DNA of 64,000 nucleotides from Gottfriedia acidiceleris (GTDB taxonomy: Bacteria; Bacillota; Bacilli; Bacillales; Bacillaceae_G). This document shows, piece by piece, positions 16,932 through 28,329 of this stretch (its first letter is position 1; each line of letters begins with the position of its first letter). The stretch is from contig NZ_NESS01000008.1 of the NCBI RefSeq assembly GCF_002128425.1, forward strand, positions 62,001 to 126,000, given 5' to 3'. Under the pieces are notes generated by a model that saw nothing but the letters and a program-made list of their open reading frames with translations, had not been told where the DNA came from and ran no database searches. The translations under genes were made by a program, and so were the position numbers.

Positions 16932-17936
16932 ATGATTAATGATTTACATAAAAAATTGAAAAAGAACGTGTCGCCAATGTATTTATTGGTAGGTACTGAA
17001 GATTTTTTACTTCAAGAAGCGGAAAACTTAATCGTGAAAGCAGCTTTACAAGGCGAAATTGATGATTTTAACTATCAAACATATGATTTAAAAGAGGCTT
17101 ATTTGAGTGAAGCACTTGAGGATGCTCAAACACCATCCTTTTTTGGCGGAAACAAAGTCACCATCATAAAATCATGTTTGTTTTTAACAGCTCAAAAAGA
17201 AAAAATTGTACAAGATATAGAACCACTATTTGATTATATTGAAAATCCTGCTCCTTTTACTACCGTCGTTTTTGTTGCTCCTTTTGAAAAATTGGACGAG
17301 CGAAAAAAAGTAACAAAAGCGTTAAAAAAACAAGTAGAGATAGTTGAGTGTCATCCTGTTGAAACGAGTAATTTAGACGGCTGGATTAAAGAGCGGTTCA
17401 CTGGGGATGTAACGATTACTAAAGAGGCAATTGAAAAATTAAAGTTACTAGTTGGAAATAATTTATCGATATTAAAACTTGAATGTGAAAAGCTACAATT
17501 GTTTATTGGGTATGAAGGCGAAGTTGATGCAGATCTAGTAGAATTGATGGTGGCAAAAACCATTGAACAAAATGTTTTTTCTCTAATAGAAAAAACTGCA
17601 GTAAGACAGACGACCGAGGCACTTAAAATTCTTCATGAATTATTATTTATAGGTGAAGAACCGATAAAAATTGTTGCATTGTTAGCAAGTCAGTTTAGAT
17701 TATTGTACGGAATAAAACAATTATCAAGTAGTGGATATTCAAATAATCAAATTGCTTCTTCAGTTGGTGTATCACCAGGGAGAGTGTTTTATGGACAAAA
17801 GCAAGCGAATAACTTTCAAGCAAGTGAATTGAAAGAAGCAATTAGACTAATTGCTGAAGTTGATTATAAAATGAAGACTGGTCAAGGAGATAAAGTTATG
17901 ATCCTTGAGATGTTAATTCTTCAATTAAATAAATAA
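16932..17936 (+). CDS. holA: DNA polymerase III delta subunit
   Basis: Clamp-loader subunit that opens the sliding clamp. The start at 16932 is chosen because GAGGAG lies seven bases upstream; a frame opening at 16890 is not supported. The 334 residues fit the family (YqeN). Marks: the N-terminal MYLLVGTEDFLLQEAENLI and the C-terminal helical part beginning near FSLIEKTAVRQTTEALKILHELL. Isolated unit with its own terminator. Confidence 0.93.
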   Translation: MINDLHKKLKKNVSPMYLLVGTEDFLLQEAENLIVKAALQGEIDDFNYQTYDLKEAYLSEALEDAQTPSFFGGNKVTIIKSCLFLTAQKEKIVQDIEPLFDYIENPAPFTTVVFVAPFEKLDERKKVTKALKKQVEIVECHPVETSNLDGWIKERFTGDVTITKEAIEKLKLLVGNNLSILKLECEKLQLFIGYEGEVDADLVELMVAKTIEQNVFSLIEKTAVRQTTEALKILHELLFIGEEPIKIVALLASQFRLLYGIKQLSSSGYSNNQIASSVGVSPGRVFYGQKQANNFQASELKEAIRLIAEVDYKMKTGQGDKVMILEMLILQLNK

Positions 17937-17987
17937 TTGTAAGAAAATCTTAAATGATGATTAGTTTAAAGAATCAAATAACAAATC

Positions 17988-18030
17988 TAATGGCAGTCCA
18001 ATAGCATTAAATTGGACTGCCATTTTTGAT
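17988..18030 (+). terminator. Terminator of holA
   Basis: ATGGCAGTCCAAT pairs exactly with ATTGGACTGCCAT across a seven-base loop, then TTTTGAT. Confidence 0.85.
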
Positions 18031-18128
18031 ATAAAAAGGCTACAAATTTCAGTCTACAACTTTTGCAATTTGTTATAATATAGTAATTGTGAAATTTTAC
18101 CAATTAGTGGTATGTGGGAGATGGGTGA

Positions 18129-18935
18129 ATGGAGGAATTACCTAAAGAAATAAACATTATATTAGATACATACTTTCATTATTTTGATTTGAAATTACCA
18201 AATTTAATTGATTCTTTTTATCTTTATGGATCGATTACATTAGGTGCTTTTAAGAATGGGTTTAGCGATATTGATTTTATAGCTGTTGTTAAGCGCGATG
18301 TATCTGATGCTGATGTAAAAATACTGAAAAAAATTCATAAAGATGTGCAAAGAAAATTTCCTAATACAATTTTGGATGGATGGTATATTCTTAATGAAGA
18401 TATACAGTCCATAAATGAAGAAGGAAATTTATGTATTCGTTTCAATGATGGGAAGTATCAAGGTTTACATAAATTTCAAAGGAACTCTATAGATGCTTTT
18501 CAATTAAAAAAATACGGTATAACTGTAAAAGGATTAAATATTGAAAAAGTGGATATTTCGGTAAATTGGGATACACTACTATCTAATATGAGAGATAATC
18601 TTAATTCTTATTGGATTAGCTGGTTAAACAACTGTAAGAAGTTCCCTACAATTAATTACTTGAGTTTATTTGTAAGCTTAAGAAGTATTGAATGGGGAAT
18701 ATTGGGAGTTTCTCGTCTTTATTACACATTTAAAGAAAATGATATTACATCAAAAGTAGCAGCAGGTGAATATGTTTTAGGGGCGGTTCCCATAAGATGG
18801 CATAAGATTATTAACGAGTCAATGAGATTACGAACTGATAATAAAAAATCATATTACAAATCAATTTATACAAGAAGAAAAGATGCAATTGACTATGTGG
18901 AGTTTATGATAGAAGAATGTAATAAACTTATTTGA
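18129..18935 (+). CDS. Nucleotidyltransferase with DUF4111-type C-terminus (AadA-like)
   Basis: A 268-residue protein with the nucleotidyltransferase signature LYGSITLGAFKNGFSDIDF (GS, then DxD) near residues 33-52, followed by an AadA-like C-terminal region ending in a helical bundle. Members include aminoglycoside adenylyltransferases of the ANT(3'')/ANT(9) kind, but similarity to a known resistance enzyme cannot be judged here, and many relatives have other or no known substrates. It is inserted between holA and rpsT, where B. subtilis has no gene. GGGAG lies upstream of the ATG. No terminator of its own was seen. Confidence 0.75.
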   Translation: MEELPKEINIILDTYFHYFDLKLPNLIDSFYLYGSITLGAFKNGFSDIDFIAVVKRDVSDADVKILKKIHKDVQRKFPNTILDGWYILNEDIQSINEEGNLCIRFNDGKYQGLHKFQRNSIDAFQLKKYGITVKGLNIEKVDISVNWDTLLSNMRDNLNSYWISWLNNCKKFPTINYLSLFVSLRSIEWGILGVSRLYYTFKENDITSKVAAGEYVLGAVPIRWHKIINESMRLRTDNKKSYYKSIYTRRKDAIDYVEFMIEECNKLI

Positions 18936-19025
18936 TAAACTATCCTATATATTTAATTTAACACATATGGTTCGAATGCAAAAATTATTTAAAAAACGTC
19001 CAGTGAAGAACTTTATTGCACGAAA

Positions 19026-19056
19026 AAATGGTGTCTCAGTTGAGACACCATTTAAT
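19026..19056 (-). terminator. Terminator of rpsT
   Basis: ATGGTGTCTCA pairs exactly with TGAGACACCAT over a two-base gap, followed on the - strand by T6. Confidence 0.88.
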
Positions 19057-19059
19057 TCA

Positions 19060-19326
19060 TTACGCGTTCATAGCGTTAACTTTTTTAGCTAAACGAGACT
19101 TTTGACGTGAAGCAGCGTTTTTGTGGATTAGATTGCTGTTTACAGCTTTATCTAATTTTTTAGAAGCAGTTAATAAAGCTTCTTGCGCTTTTTCAGTTTC
19201 GTTATTAGTAACTAAAGCTTCAACAGTTTTCACAGCAGTACGCATTTCTGATTTTAGAGATGCGTTGTGAGCACGATGAGCCTCAGCTGTTTTTACACGT
19301 TTAATAGCTGATTTAATATTTGGCAT
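19060..19326 (-). CDS. rpsT: 30S ribosomal protein S20
   Basis: Binds 16S rRNA early in 30S assembly. The 88-residue product starts [18 protein letters not shown] and ends [12 protein letters not shown], as usual for bS20. The start is at 19326 with GGGAGGTGA at good distance; an upstream ATG three codons earlier overlaps it. It is read opposite to its neighbours, as in B. subtilis. Confidence 0.96.
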   Translation of the reverse strand: MPNIKSAIKRVKTAEAHRAHNASLKSEMRTAVKTVEALVTNNETEKAQEALLTASKKLDKAVNSNLIHKNAASRQKSRLAKKVNAMNA

Positions 19327-19545
19327 ACCTTTCACCTCCCGAATGCAGTCGAGAAATTTGCCTCGAATACAAATAGAACAAAACTTATTTTATCAAAACA
19401 AGTCCCATTTGGCAATAGAATTCATAAAGCTATTTTCGCCTTTTCAAAAGAAAAATAAACAACTCGTTTAGAATTGGTAACATCTAGCTAAACTAGTTAA
19501 GAAGAGAATTGTTAAATTTCGATGAGTATTGTGGAGGCTAGATAA

Positions 19546-20646
19546 ATGAGTGAGTTAGATTTAAGTCAATATAGTGTTCGAACAGATTTAGCAGTAGAGG
19601 CAAAAGAGATGCTCGAGGAGCGTGAACAGACTAAGGAAGAAATTACCGGCGTGATCGTTAAAGAACGTGAAGCAGATGGTGTAAGTATCTCTCATGTTCA
19701 TATTAAAGAATCTGCATCTGAAAAAATCGGTAAAAAGCCAGGGAATTATTTAACGCTTCAAGTTCAAGGTATTCGTGAACAAGATACTGAACTTCAAGAA
19801 AAGGTTGAAAAGGTTTTTGCAAACGAGTTTTCTGCTTTCTTAAAAAATTTAGGAATTACGGAAGATCAAACTTGTTTAGTTGTAGGCTTAGGAAATTGGA
19901 ATGTGACTCCTGATGCACTTGGTCCAATGGTTGTTGAAAATTTAGTTGTAACGAAGCATCTTTTTGAATTACAGCCTGAAAGTGTTCAAGATGGTTATCG
20001 TCCAGTTTGTGCTTTATCCCCTGGTGTAATGGGGATTACTGGTATTGAAACGAGCGATATTATTTCGGGTGTCATTGATAAAGTAAAACCAGATTTTGTC
20101 ATTGCAATCGACGCTCTTGCAGCTAGGTCCATTGAACGAGTTAATACAACAATCCAAATTACAGATAATGGTATTCATCCAGGTTCTGGAATAGGGAATA
20201 AACGTAAGGAATTAAGTAAGGAAACACTCGGTATTCCGGTAATTGCTATAGGAGTTCCAACCGTTGTTGATGCTGTTGCTATTACAAGTGATACAATTGA
20301 CTTCATTTTAAAACATTTTGGACGTGAAATAAAAGAAGGTGACAAGCCAGCTAAAGCGCTAATCCCTTCTGGAATGGCATTTGGCGAAAAGAAAAAGTAT
20401 ACCGATGAAGATATGCCTGGTGAAAAGGAACGAATGGCATTTATGGGGATTGTTGGAACGCTTGAAGAGAATGAAAAACGGAAACTAATTCATGAGGTAC
20501 TGTCACCACTTGGTCATAACTTAATGGTTACACCAAAAGAAGTGGATACATTTATTGAAGATATGGCAAATATTATTGCTGGTGGTATGAACGCTGCTCT
20601 GCATTCTAAAATTAATCAAGACAATATTGGCTCATATACTCATTAA
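19546..20646 (+). CDS. gpr: Germination protease GPR
   Basis: Spore protease (peptidase A25) that degrades the small acid-soluble DNA-protecting proteins during germination. The 366-residue zymogen begins [22 protein letters not shown], whose first residues form the propeptide removed during sporulation. The core has [16 protein letters not shown] and [14 protein letters not shown] with [14 protein letters not shown] lies upstream of the ATG. In B. subtilis it is transcribed in the forespore by sigma G and F; no promoter was identified with confidence here. The usual next gene, spoIIP, is absent. Confidence 0.95.
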   Translation: MSELDLSQYSVRTDLAVEAKEMLEEREQTKEEITGVIVKEREADGVSISHVHIKESASEKIGKKPGNYLTLQVQGIREQDTELQEKVEKVFANEFSAFLKNLGITEDQTCLVVGLGNWNVTPDALGPMVVENLVVTKHLFELQPESVQDGYRPVCALSPGVMGITGIETSDIISGVIDKVKPDFVIAIDALAARSIERVNTTIQITDNGIHPGSGIGNKRKELSKETLGIPVIAIGVPTVVDAVAITSDTIDFILKHFGREIKEGDKPAKALIPSGMAFGEKKKYTDEDMPGEKERMAFMGIVGTLEENEKRKLIHEVLSPLGHNLMVTPKEVDTFIEDMANIIAGGMNAALHSKINQDNIGSYTH

Positions 20647-20670
20647 TATTTCGTAAGTGAGGAGAAACAA

Positions 20671-21021
20671 ATGAAATATATGGTTCGGTATTTTACGCTA
20701 ATTATAATTTTTTCTATAACAATTATTACTTGTATGCAAGTTGCAAAAGACGGAATAAGTAAAGTTACTTCGACTGATTACTACCATGTAGACGATGTAG
20801 TAAAAATCTCAAAAGAAGATGGGAAGGCTGGTCCAGTACTTTTTGGAAAAGATTACACGAAAGAAGGACTAGCAATTAGAGAAGATCATTTAGAAAGATT
20901 AGGGGCATTTAATTATTTTACAGTTGTTGGTAAAGGACTTTCCCGTTTTGTTACGTATGTAACTGAAAAAGGGGTTAAGATTGTTGAAAAAATTCCTTCT
21001 ATTATTGATAGCTTGAATTAG
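20671..21021 (+). CDS. yqxA: YqxA family protein (DUF3679)
   Basis: A 116-residue protein with one N-terminal membrane helix (FTLIIIFSITIITCMQVA) and a short exported domain. It matches the YqxA family by position and type. In B. subtilis it follows spoIIP in the gpr-spoIIP-yqxA order and is a sporulation-associated protein of unknown function. Here it directly follows gpr, 24 bases away, with GAGGAG before the ATG. Confidence 0.75.
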   Translation: MKYMVRYFTLIIIFSITIITCMQVAKDGISKVTSTDYYHVDDVVKISKEDGKAGPVLFGKDYTKEGLAIREDHLERLGAFNYFTVVGKGLSRFVTYVTEKGVKIVEKIPSIIDSLN

Positions 21022-21130
21022 ACCTTCTAAACTTCATTCGACATATACTGCTAATAGAGATTGAATATTTCCCTATTTATTTGATATAATCAAAACTATC
21101 TATGCTGTCGAGAAATTTAGGAGTGATGAA

Positions 21131-22951
21131 ATGAATAAAGAGTCAAGATCAGAAAGACAAAAGCGAATTAGAAACTTTTCAATCATCGCACACATTGACC
21201 ATGGAAAATCTACATTAGCAGATAGAATTCTTGAGAAAACAAATGCATTAACTCAGCGCGAGATGAAGTCTCAGCTATTAGACTCAATGGATTTAGAGCG
21301 TGAACGTGGAATTACCATTAAATTAAATGCTGTGCAGTTACAATATAAAGCTAAAAATGGTGAAGAATATATTCTTCATTTAATCGATACACCTGGACAT
21401 GTCGACTTCACTTATGAAGTTTCACGTAGTTTAGCAGCTTGTGAAGGCGCAATTCTTGTAGTTGATGCAGCACAAGGTATCGAAGCTCAAACATTGGCGA
21501 ACGTATATTTAGCTTTAGATAATGACTTAGAAATCTTACCAGTTATTAATAAGATTGACTTACCAAGCGCAGAACCTGAACGTGTAAGACAGGAAGTTGA
21601 AGATGTAATTGGTCTAGATGCTTCTGAAGCGGTATTAGCATCTGCTAAAGCAGGAATCGGAATAGAAGAAATTCTAGAACAAATCGTAGAAAAAGTACCA
21701 GCTCCAACAGGGGATCCAGATGCTCCTTTAAAAGCACTTATTTTTGATTCGTTATTCGATCCATATCGTGGTGTTGTAGCTTATATTCGTATCGTTGAAG
21801 GTACTGTAAAAGTAGGTCAAAAAATTAGAATGATGGCTACAGGTAAAGAATTCGAAGTAGTTGAAGCTGGGGTATTTACTCCGCGTACTACACAACGAGA
21901 CGAATTAACTGTAGGTGACGTAGGTTTCTTAACAGCTTCTATTAAGAATGTTGGAGATACTCGCGTTGGGGATACAATTACCCTTGCTGAAAACCCAGCA
22001 TCAGATCCACTACCAGGTTATCGTAAATTAAATCCTATGGTATTCTGTGGATTATATCCAATTGATACTTCTAAATATAATGATTTACGTGATGCACTTG
22101 AAAAGCTTCAATTAAATGATGCAGCTTTACAATTTGAAGCAGAAACTTCACAAGCTTTAGGATTTGGTTTCCGTTGTGGATTTTTAGGATTATTACACAT
22201 GGAAATCATTCAAGAGCGTATTGAACGTGAATTTAAAATTGATTTAATTACTACAGCACCAAGTGTTATCTATAATGTTTACACTACAAAAGGTGAGATG
22301 ATTATCGTTGATAACCCTGCTCATATGCCAGACCCTCAATCAATCGATCGAGTGGAAGAGCCTTATGTAAAAGCAAAAATCATGGTTCCAAATGACTTTG
22401 TTGGAGCAATCATGGAGCTTTGCCAAAAGAAACGTGGTAACTTTATCGATATGCAATATTTAGATGCAAACCGCGTAACGTTAACTTACGAAATTCCATT
22501 ATCTGAGATTGTTTATGATTTCTTTGATCAATTAAAATCAAGTACAAAAGGTTATGCATCATTTGACTATGAATTAATTGGTTACAAAGTATCTAAACTT
22601 GTGAAAATGGATATTTTATTAAATGGTGAACAAGTAGATGCTCTATCATTTATCGTTCATAGAGACGCTGCTTATGATCGTGGAAAAGTTATCGTTGAAA
22701 AATTAAAAGAACTTATTCCAAGACAACAGTTCGAAGTACCAGTTCAAGCGGCAATCGGACAAAAAATCGTTGCTCGTTCAACAATTAAGTCAATGGGTAA
22801 AAACGTATTAGCAAAATGTTACGGTGGGGATATCTCTCGTAAACGTAAGCTATTAGATAAGCAAAAAGAAGGTAAAAAGCGAATGAAAGCTGTTGGATCT
22901 GTAGAAGTTCCACAAGAGGCATTCATGGCTGTTTTACGTATGGATGATTAA
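21131..22951 (+). CDS. lepA: Elongation factor 4 (LepA)
   Basis: Ribosome-bound GTPase of the translation-factor class, involved in translation under stress and in 30S biogenesis. All G motifs are present: [32 protein letters not shown] and SAKAGIG. The C-terminal LepA-specific domain includes [23 protein letters not shown]. Length 606 residues fits. TTTAGGAGTGATGAA contains the ribosome site. A terminator and then a second hairpin separate it from hemW. Confidence 0.96.
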   Translation: MNKESRSERQKRIRNFSIIAHIDHGKSTLADRILEKTNALTQREMKSQLLDSMDLERERGITIKLNAVQLQYKAKNGEEYILHLIDTPGHVDFTYEVSRSLAACEGAILVVDAAQGIEAQTLANVYLALDNDLEILPVINKIDLPSAEPERVRQEVEDVIGLDASEAVLASAKAGIGIEEILEQIVEKVPAPTGDPDAPLKALIFDSLFDPYRGVVAYIRIVEGTVKVGQKIRMMATGKEFEVVEAGVFTPRTTQRDELTVGDVGFLTASIKNVGDTRVGDTITLAENPASDPLPGYRKLNPMVFCGLYPIDTSKYNDLRDALEKLQLNDAALQFEAETSQALGFGFRCGFLGLLHMEIIQERIEREFKIDLITTAPSVIYNVYTTKGEMIIVDNPAHMPDPQSIDRVEEPYVKAKIMVPNDFVGAIMELCQKKRGNFIDMQYLDANRVTLTYEIPLSEIVYDFFDQLKSSTKGYASFDYELIGYKVSKLVKMDILLNGEQVDALSFIVHRDAAYDRGKVIVEKLKELIPRQQFEVPVQAAIGQKIVARSTIKSMGKNVLAKCYGGDISRKRKLLDKQKEGKKRMKAVGSVEVPQEAFMAVLRMDD

Positions 22952-22996
22952 TAATTAATCGGAAATCATCGATTTATAGAATTGTTGATTACCTAA

Positions 22997-23034
22997 AGAT
23001 GCCACCGTAATTTATTTACGGTGGTATTTTTACT
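22997..23034 (+). terminator. Terminator of lepA
   Basis: TGCCACCGTAA pairs with TTACGGTGGTA (one G-T), loop ATTTA, followed by TTTTT. Confidence 0.85.
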
Positions 23035-23167
23035 TTTAAATTCATTATTTTTTAGTCATATAGTTATTAATAAAAAGTTAGTTGTAAATAATGATTAATA
23101 ATAGTAAAGCGATTAATTCGACAAATTTAAAAAGAAGATATACAATCTAAAAAGTTAAATCAACAAA

Positions 23168-23213
23168 AGTCCCTGAATCTGCATCTTAGGAGGTATTAGA
23201 TCAGGGGCTTTTC
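23168..23213 (+). terminator. Terminator-like hairpin in the hemW leader
   Basis: AGTCCCTGA pairs with TCAGGGGCT around a ~26-base loop and is followed by TTTT, only 25 bases before the hemW ATG. It could be an attenuator; no leader peptide or ligand-binding fold was recognised. Confidence 0.45.
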
Positions 23214-23237
23214 GTTACATAGAAAAGAGGAGAAGGT

Positions 23238-24374
23238 ATGGCATCTTCCGTTTATATTCATATACCATTTTGTCAGCAGATTTGTTATTACTGCGATTTT
23301 AATAAATTTATGATGGACCGTCAGCCGGTTGATCAATATTTAGAATATCTAGAGAAAGAAATTGTTGAAAGTTTAAAAAGAAATCCGATTATAGATTTGA
23401 AGACAGTTTTTGTAGGTGGAGGAACTCCTACTGCATTAACTTTGCCTCAAACTCAAACGTTAGTAGATATGATTAATAAGCATATCATTAAAGGGAAAAA
23501 AGAAATCGAAATGACTTTTGAAAGTAATCCGAATGAAATTTCAAAAGAGAAGCTTCAGATTTTAAAAGATGGTGGAGTGAATCGAATTAGTTTTGGAGCA
23601 CAAACATTTGATGAAGGATTACTTAAAAAAATTGGAAGAACACATTCACCAAATGAAATAGAAGAAGCAATTCAAACCGCCAAAGAAGTTGGAATTGATA
23701 ATATTAATCTTGATTTAATGTACGCATTACCTGGACAAACAATGGAACAATTCGTTGATTCTTTAGATAAAGCAATGAAGTTACCGATTCAGCATATTTC
23801 AGCATATTCATTAATTATTGAACCAAAAACTGTTTTTTACATAGAAATGAATAGGGGCAAGCTTCAACCAGCCCCAGAAGAAGATGAAGCGGCTATGTAT
23901 GACTTTTTAATGAATTATTTAGAAGAAAAGGGCTTTCATCAATATGAAATCAGCAATTTTGAAAAAAATGGTTTAGAAAGTAAGCATAATCTTGTTTATT
24001 GGAATAATGAAGAATATTTTGGGTTTGGTGCTGGAGCACATGGCTATATAAATGGAATTAGATATTCAAATGCTGGTCCATTAAAGAAATATTTTCAGTT
24101 GATTGATGATACTGGTGTCCCAATTGTTCATGAGCATACGGTAACGAAGCAAGAAAAAATGGAAGAAGAAATGTTTTTAGGTCTGCGTAAAATGCAGGGC
24201 GTTTCGGAAAGAAAGTTCCAAGAAAAATTTGGTTCAAACTTTAATGAAGTATTTCCGAACGTAATTGAAAAACTAATGAAAGATGGATTAGTCGAGATGA
24301 ATGGAGTATTTCTCCGATTAACTCACAAAGGGAAGTTACTAGGAAACGATGTATTTCAAGCATTTTTACTTTAA
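23238..24374 (+). CDS. hemW: HemW, radical-SAM haem chaperone
   Basis: Formerly called oxygen-independent coproporphyrinogen III oxidase-like (HemN/YqeR). The radical-SAM cluster motif is IPFCQQICYYCDF (CxxxCxxC). Then come VFVGGGTPTAL and NRISFGAQTFD, and a C-terminal HemW domain. HemW inserts haem into target proteins in relatives; true HemN enzymes are longer and have a further N-terminal part, which is lacking here. GAGGAGAAGG precedes the ATG. The place between lepA and hrcA is conserved. Confidence 0.92.
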   Translation: MASSVYIHIPFCQQICYYCDFNKFMMDRQPVDQYLEYLEKEIVESLKRNPIIDLKTVFVGGGTPTALTLPQTQTLVDMINKHIIKGKKEIEMTFESNPNEISKEKLQILKDGGVNRISFGAQTFDEGLLKKIGRTHSPNEIEEAIQTAKEVGIDNINLDLMYALPGQTMEQFVDSLDKAMKLPIQHISAYSLIIEPKTVFYIEMNRGKLQPAPEEDEAAMYDFLMNYLEEKGFHQYEISNFEKNGLESKHNLVYWNNEEYFGFGAGAHGYINGIRYSNAGPLKKYFQLIDDTGVPIVHEHTVTKQEKMEEEMFLGLRKMQGVSERKFQEKFGSNFNEVFPNVIEKLMKDGLVEMNGVFLRLTHKGKLLGNDVFQAFLL

Positions 24375-24494
24375 AAGCAGTAAGCCAAAGAGCAGGAAAA
24401 GTGGATAAGACAAGGGACAATAGAATCGACATTATATATATAAAAATTTTCTAATCCATTGATCCTGCACTTCTTTATTCCTGCCCTTAACTTC

Positions 24495-24560
24495 TTGACA
24501 TCGTATAAAGGATTTGTTAAGTTAATAATATATTTAGCACTCACTAGATAAGAGTGCTAA
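24495..24560 (+). promoter_or_regulatory. hrcA promoter with CIRCE operator
   Basis: A -35 TTGACA lies at 24495-24500; the -10 is not clear, with an extended TG-n-TAAGTT at a 17-bp spacing the best guess. CIRCE is perfect: TTAGCACTC (24534-24542), nine bases, GAGTGCTAA (24552-24560). HrcA binds it and represses the operon until heat shock. Confidence 0.95.
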
Positions 24561-24574
24561 TAGAGGTGATAAAC

Positions 24575-25603
24575 ATGTTGACTGAAAGACAGTTATTGAT
24601 ATTACAAATTATTATCGATGACTTTATTCGCATGGCACAACCTGTTGGTTCAAGGAGTTTATCTAAAAAGGAAGGTATTTCATTTAGTTCAGCAACGATA
24701 CGAAATGAGATGGCTGATTTAGAGGAACTTGGTTATATTGAAAAGCCTCATAGCTCTGCAGGTCGAATCCCTTCTGAAAAAGGGTATCGTTTTTATGTAG
24801 ACCATCTGTTATCACCACAAATTGTTAATGAAGATGATGTTCGTTCGATAAAAGGTATTTTCGCCGAGCGTATATTTGAAATAGAAAAGCTTGTGAAAAA
24901 TTCAGCTGATATACTATCTGATTTAACAAATTATACAACAATTGCACTTGGACCAAAAGTTTCTGAAAATAAGCTTAAAAATATTCAGCTTATTCCTATT
25001 GGACCTAATACAGCAGTATCAATTATTGTGACGGACACAGGTATTGTTAAAAATCGAACAGTAACTATACCACCTGGTGTGTCTATGAGTGATATTGAAA
25101 AAATGGTAAATATACTAAATGAGCGACTAGTAAATGTACCAATTCATCAAATAAATGACAAGCTTTATAAAGAAATTGCAATGATTTTACGTACGCATAT
25201 TTCAAATTATGAAAGTGTTATAAAGATGATTGGTGGCACTATTGACGTACCGATTGAACAAAAGCTGATTTTAAGTGGAAAAACGAATATTTTAGCTCAA
25301 CCAGAATTTCATAATGTTGAGACGATGAAAGTATTGTTAAACATGATTGAAAAGCAAGATGAACTAAAAAGTATTATTCCTTTTGAACAGATGGGTTTGA
25401 GTGTCAAAATTGGTAAGGAAAATGAAAAGTCTGGATTAGAAAATGTAAGTATCATTAGCGCAACCTATTCACTAGGTGAAGATCAAATTGGTACAATCGC
25501 AGTATTAGGACCTACTCGAATGGAATACTCTCGAGTAATCTCATTAATGCATTTAATAACAGGACAATTGAATTTATTATTTTCATCTAAGGATGTTGAA
25601 TAA
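24575..25603 (+). CDS. hrcA: Heat-inducible repressor HrcA
   Basis: Winged-helix repressor of class I heat-shock genes that needs GroEL to be active. The N-terminal DNA-binding part is [28 protein letters not shown] and the recognition helix region is [18 protein letters not shown]; a GAF-like domain follows. The start at 24575 has GAGGTGA upstream and sits 15 bases past CIRCE; a longer frame from 24554 would run through CIRCE itself. Length 342 residues fits. First gene of the dnaK operon. Confidence 0.96.
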   Translation: MLTERQLLILQIIIDDFIRMAQPVGSRSLSKKEGISFSSATIRNEMADLEELGYIEKPHSSAGRIPSEKGYRFYVDHLLSPQIVNEDDVRSIKGIFAERIFEIEKLVKNSADILSDLTNYTTIALGPKVSENKLKNIQLIPIGPNTAVSIIVTDTGIVKNRTVTIPPGVSMSDIEKMVNILNERLVNVPIHQINDKLYKEIAMILRTHISNYESVIKMIGGTIDVPIEQKLILSGKTNILAQPEFHNVETMKVLLNMIEKQDELKSIIPFEQMGLSVKIGKENEKSGLENVSIISATYSLGEDQIGTIAVLGPTRMEYSRVISLMHLITGQLNLLFSSKDVE

Positions 25604-25630
25604 ATCCATTGTGAAAAGAAACAATGGATT
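25603..25630 (+). other. Hairpin between hrcA and grpE
   Basis: AATCCATTGT pairs exactly with ACAATGGATT over an eight-base loop directly after hrcA, with no U-run. In B. subtilis the dnaK operon mRNA is processed between hrcA and grpE, so this may be a processing or stability element rather than a terminator. Confidence 0.5.
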
Positions 25631-25660
25631 ACATATAAAAAAATAGGAGGTGAAGGTGAC

Positions 25661-26233
25661 ATGACAGAACGTCAGGAAGAACTTTTAAATGAAGAAGTAG
25701 TGAATGAAGAAACTACTGTTGAAGAACCTTCAATCTTTACAGAAGAAAATACAGAAGAGCAAACTGACAATGTGAATTCTACTGAGGAAGAGCTTCAAAA
25801 ACTTCGTGCTGAAGTAGATGAGAAGGAAAATAAGTACTTACGTCTACATGCTGATTTCGAAAATTATAAACGTCGAGCACTTTTAGACCAACAATCTTTA
25901 ATGACTTATCGTGCTCAAAGTTTAGTAACTGATTTATTACCAGTACTAGATAATTTCGAACGCGCACTACAAGTTGAAGCAACAGATGAGCAAACTGCTT
26001 CTTTAAAACAAGGTATGGAAATGGTTTACCGTTTGCTTGTTGAAGCTGTGAAAAAAGAAGGAGTAGAAGAAATCCCAGCACTTGGTGAACAATTCGATCC
26101 GAATGTGCATCAAGCTGTAATGCAAGAAAGTGATGCTTCTAAACCATCTAATGAAGTTTTACAAGAATTCCAAAAAGGCTATAAGCTAAAGGACAGAGTA
26201 ATTCGTCCATCAATGGTTAAAGTAAACGAGTAA
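25661..26233 (+). CDS. grpE: Nucleotide exchange factor GrpE
   Basis: Speeds ADP release from DnaK. A disordered acidic N-terminus (~50 residues rich in Glu and Thr) leads to the long coiled coil [29 protein letters not shown] cut at its core near residues 44-73, then the beta domain ending [16 protein letters not shown]. It has 190 residues. AGGAGGTGA precedes the ATG. Second gene of the hrcA operon. Confidence 0.96.
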   Translation: MTERQEELLNEEVVNEETTVEEPSIFTEENTEEQTDNVNSTEEELQKLRAEVDEKENKYLRLHADFENYKRRALLDQQSLMTYRAQSLVTDLLPVLDNFERALQVEATDEQTASLKQGMEMVYRLLVEAVKKEGVEEIPALGEQFDPNVHQAVMQESDASKPSNEVLQEFQKGYKLKDRVIRPSMVKVNE

Positions 26234-26314
26234 TTAGTTAAGCGTCTATTTTAATCGCTAACTTAAATATAAAATTTATTAAAAAAACTAAAATATAACT
26301 TATGTAGATTTTAG

Positions 26315-28150
<1,836 letters not shown>

Positions 28151-28162
28151 CAACGAAAAGTG

Positions 28163-28195
28163 GAAGGCGTTTGTTCATTAAACGCCTGAAACTAG
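28163..28195 (+). other. Hairpin after dnaK
   Basis: AGGCGTTT pairs with AAACGCCT around a seven-base loop just past dnaK, with no U-run. It may protect the dnaK mRNA end. Confidence 0.45.
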
Positions 28196-28223
28196 ACAAT
28201 ATATATATCTAAAACATTAAGGG

Positions 28224-28268
28224 AAGTCAAAGTCAGGGTAGCCTTGGCTTTGACTTTTTTCTTTTTCT
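28224..28268 (+). terminator. Terminator between dnaK and dnaJ
   Basis: AAGTCAAAG and CTTTGACTT form a long imperfect stem (AGTCAAAGtCAgGG against CCtTGgCTTTGACT) followed by T-rich sequence. Partial read-through would give less dnaJ than dnaK. Confidence 0.85.
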
Positions 28269-28287
28269 TTAAGAAAAGCACAGGATA

Positions 28288-28296
28288 TGTTAAAAT
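28288..28296 (+). promoter_or_regulatory. Possible extended -10 promoter for dnaJ
   Basis: TG-n-TAAAAT at 28288-28296 lies after the terminator and 34 bases before the dnaJ ATG. No clear -35 is seen, as is common with extended -10 promoters. Confidence 0.4.
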
Positions 28297-28329
28297 ATTC
28301 TTTATGTGAAAGGAGCGGATTGTAACACT

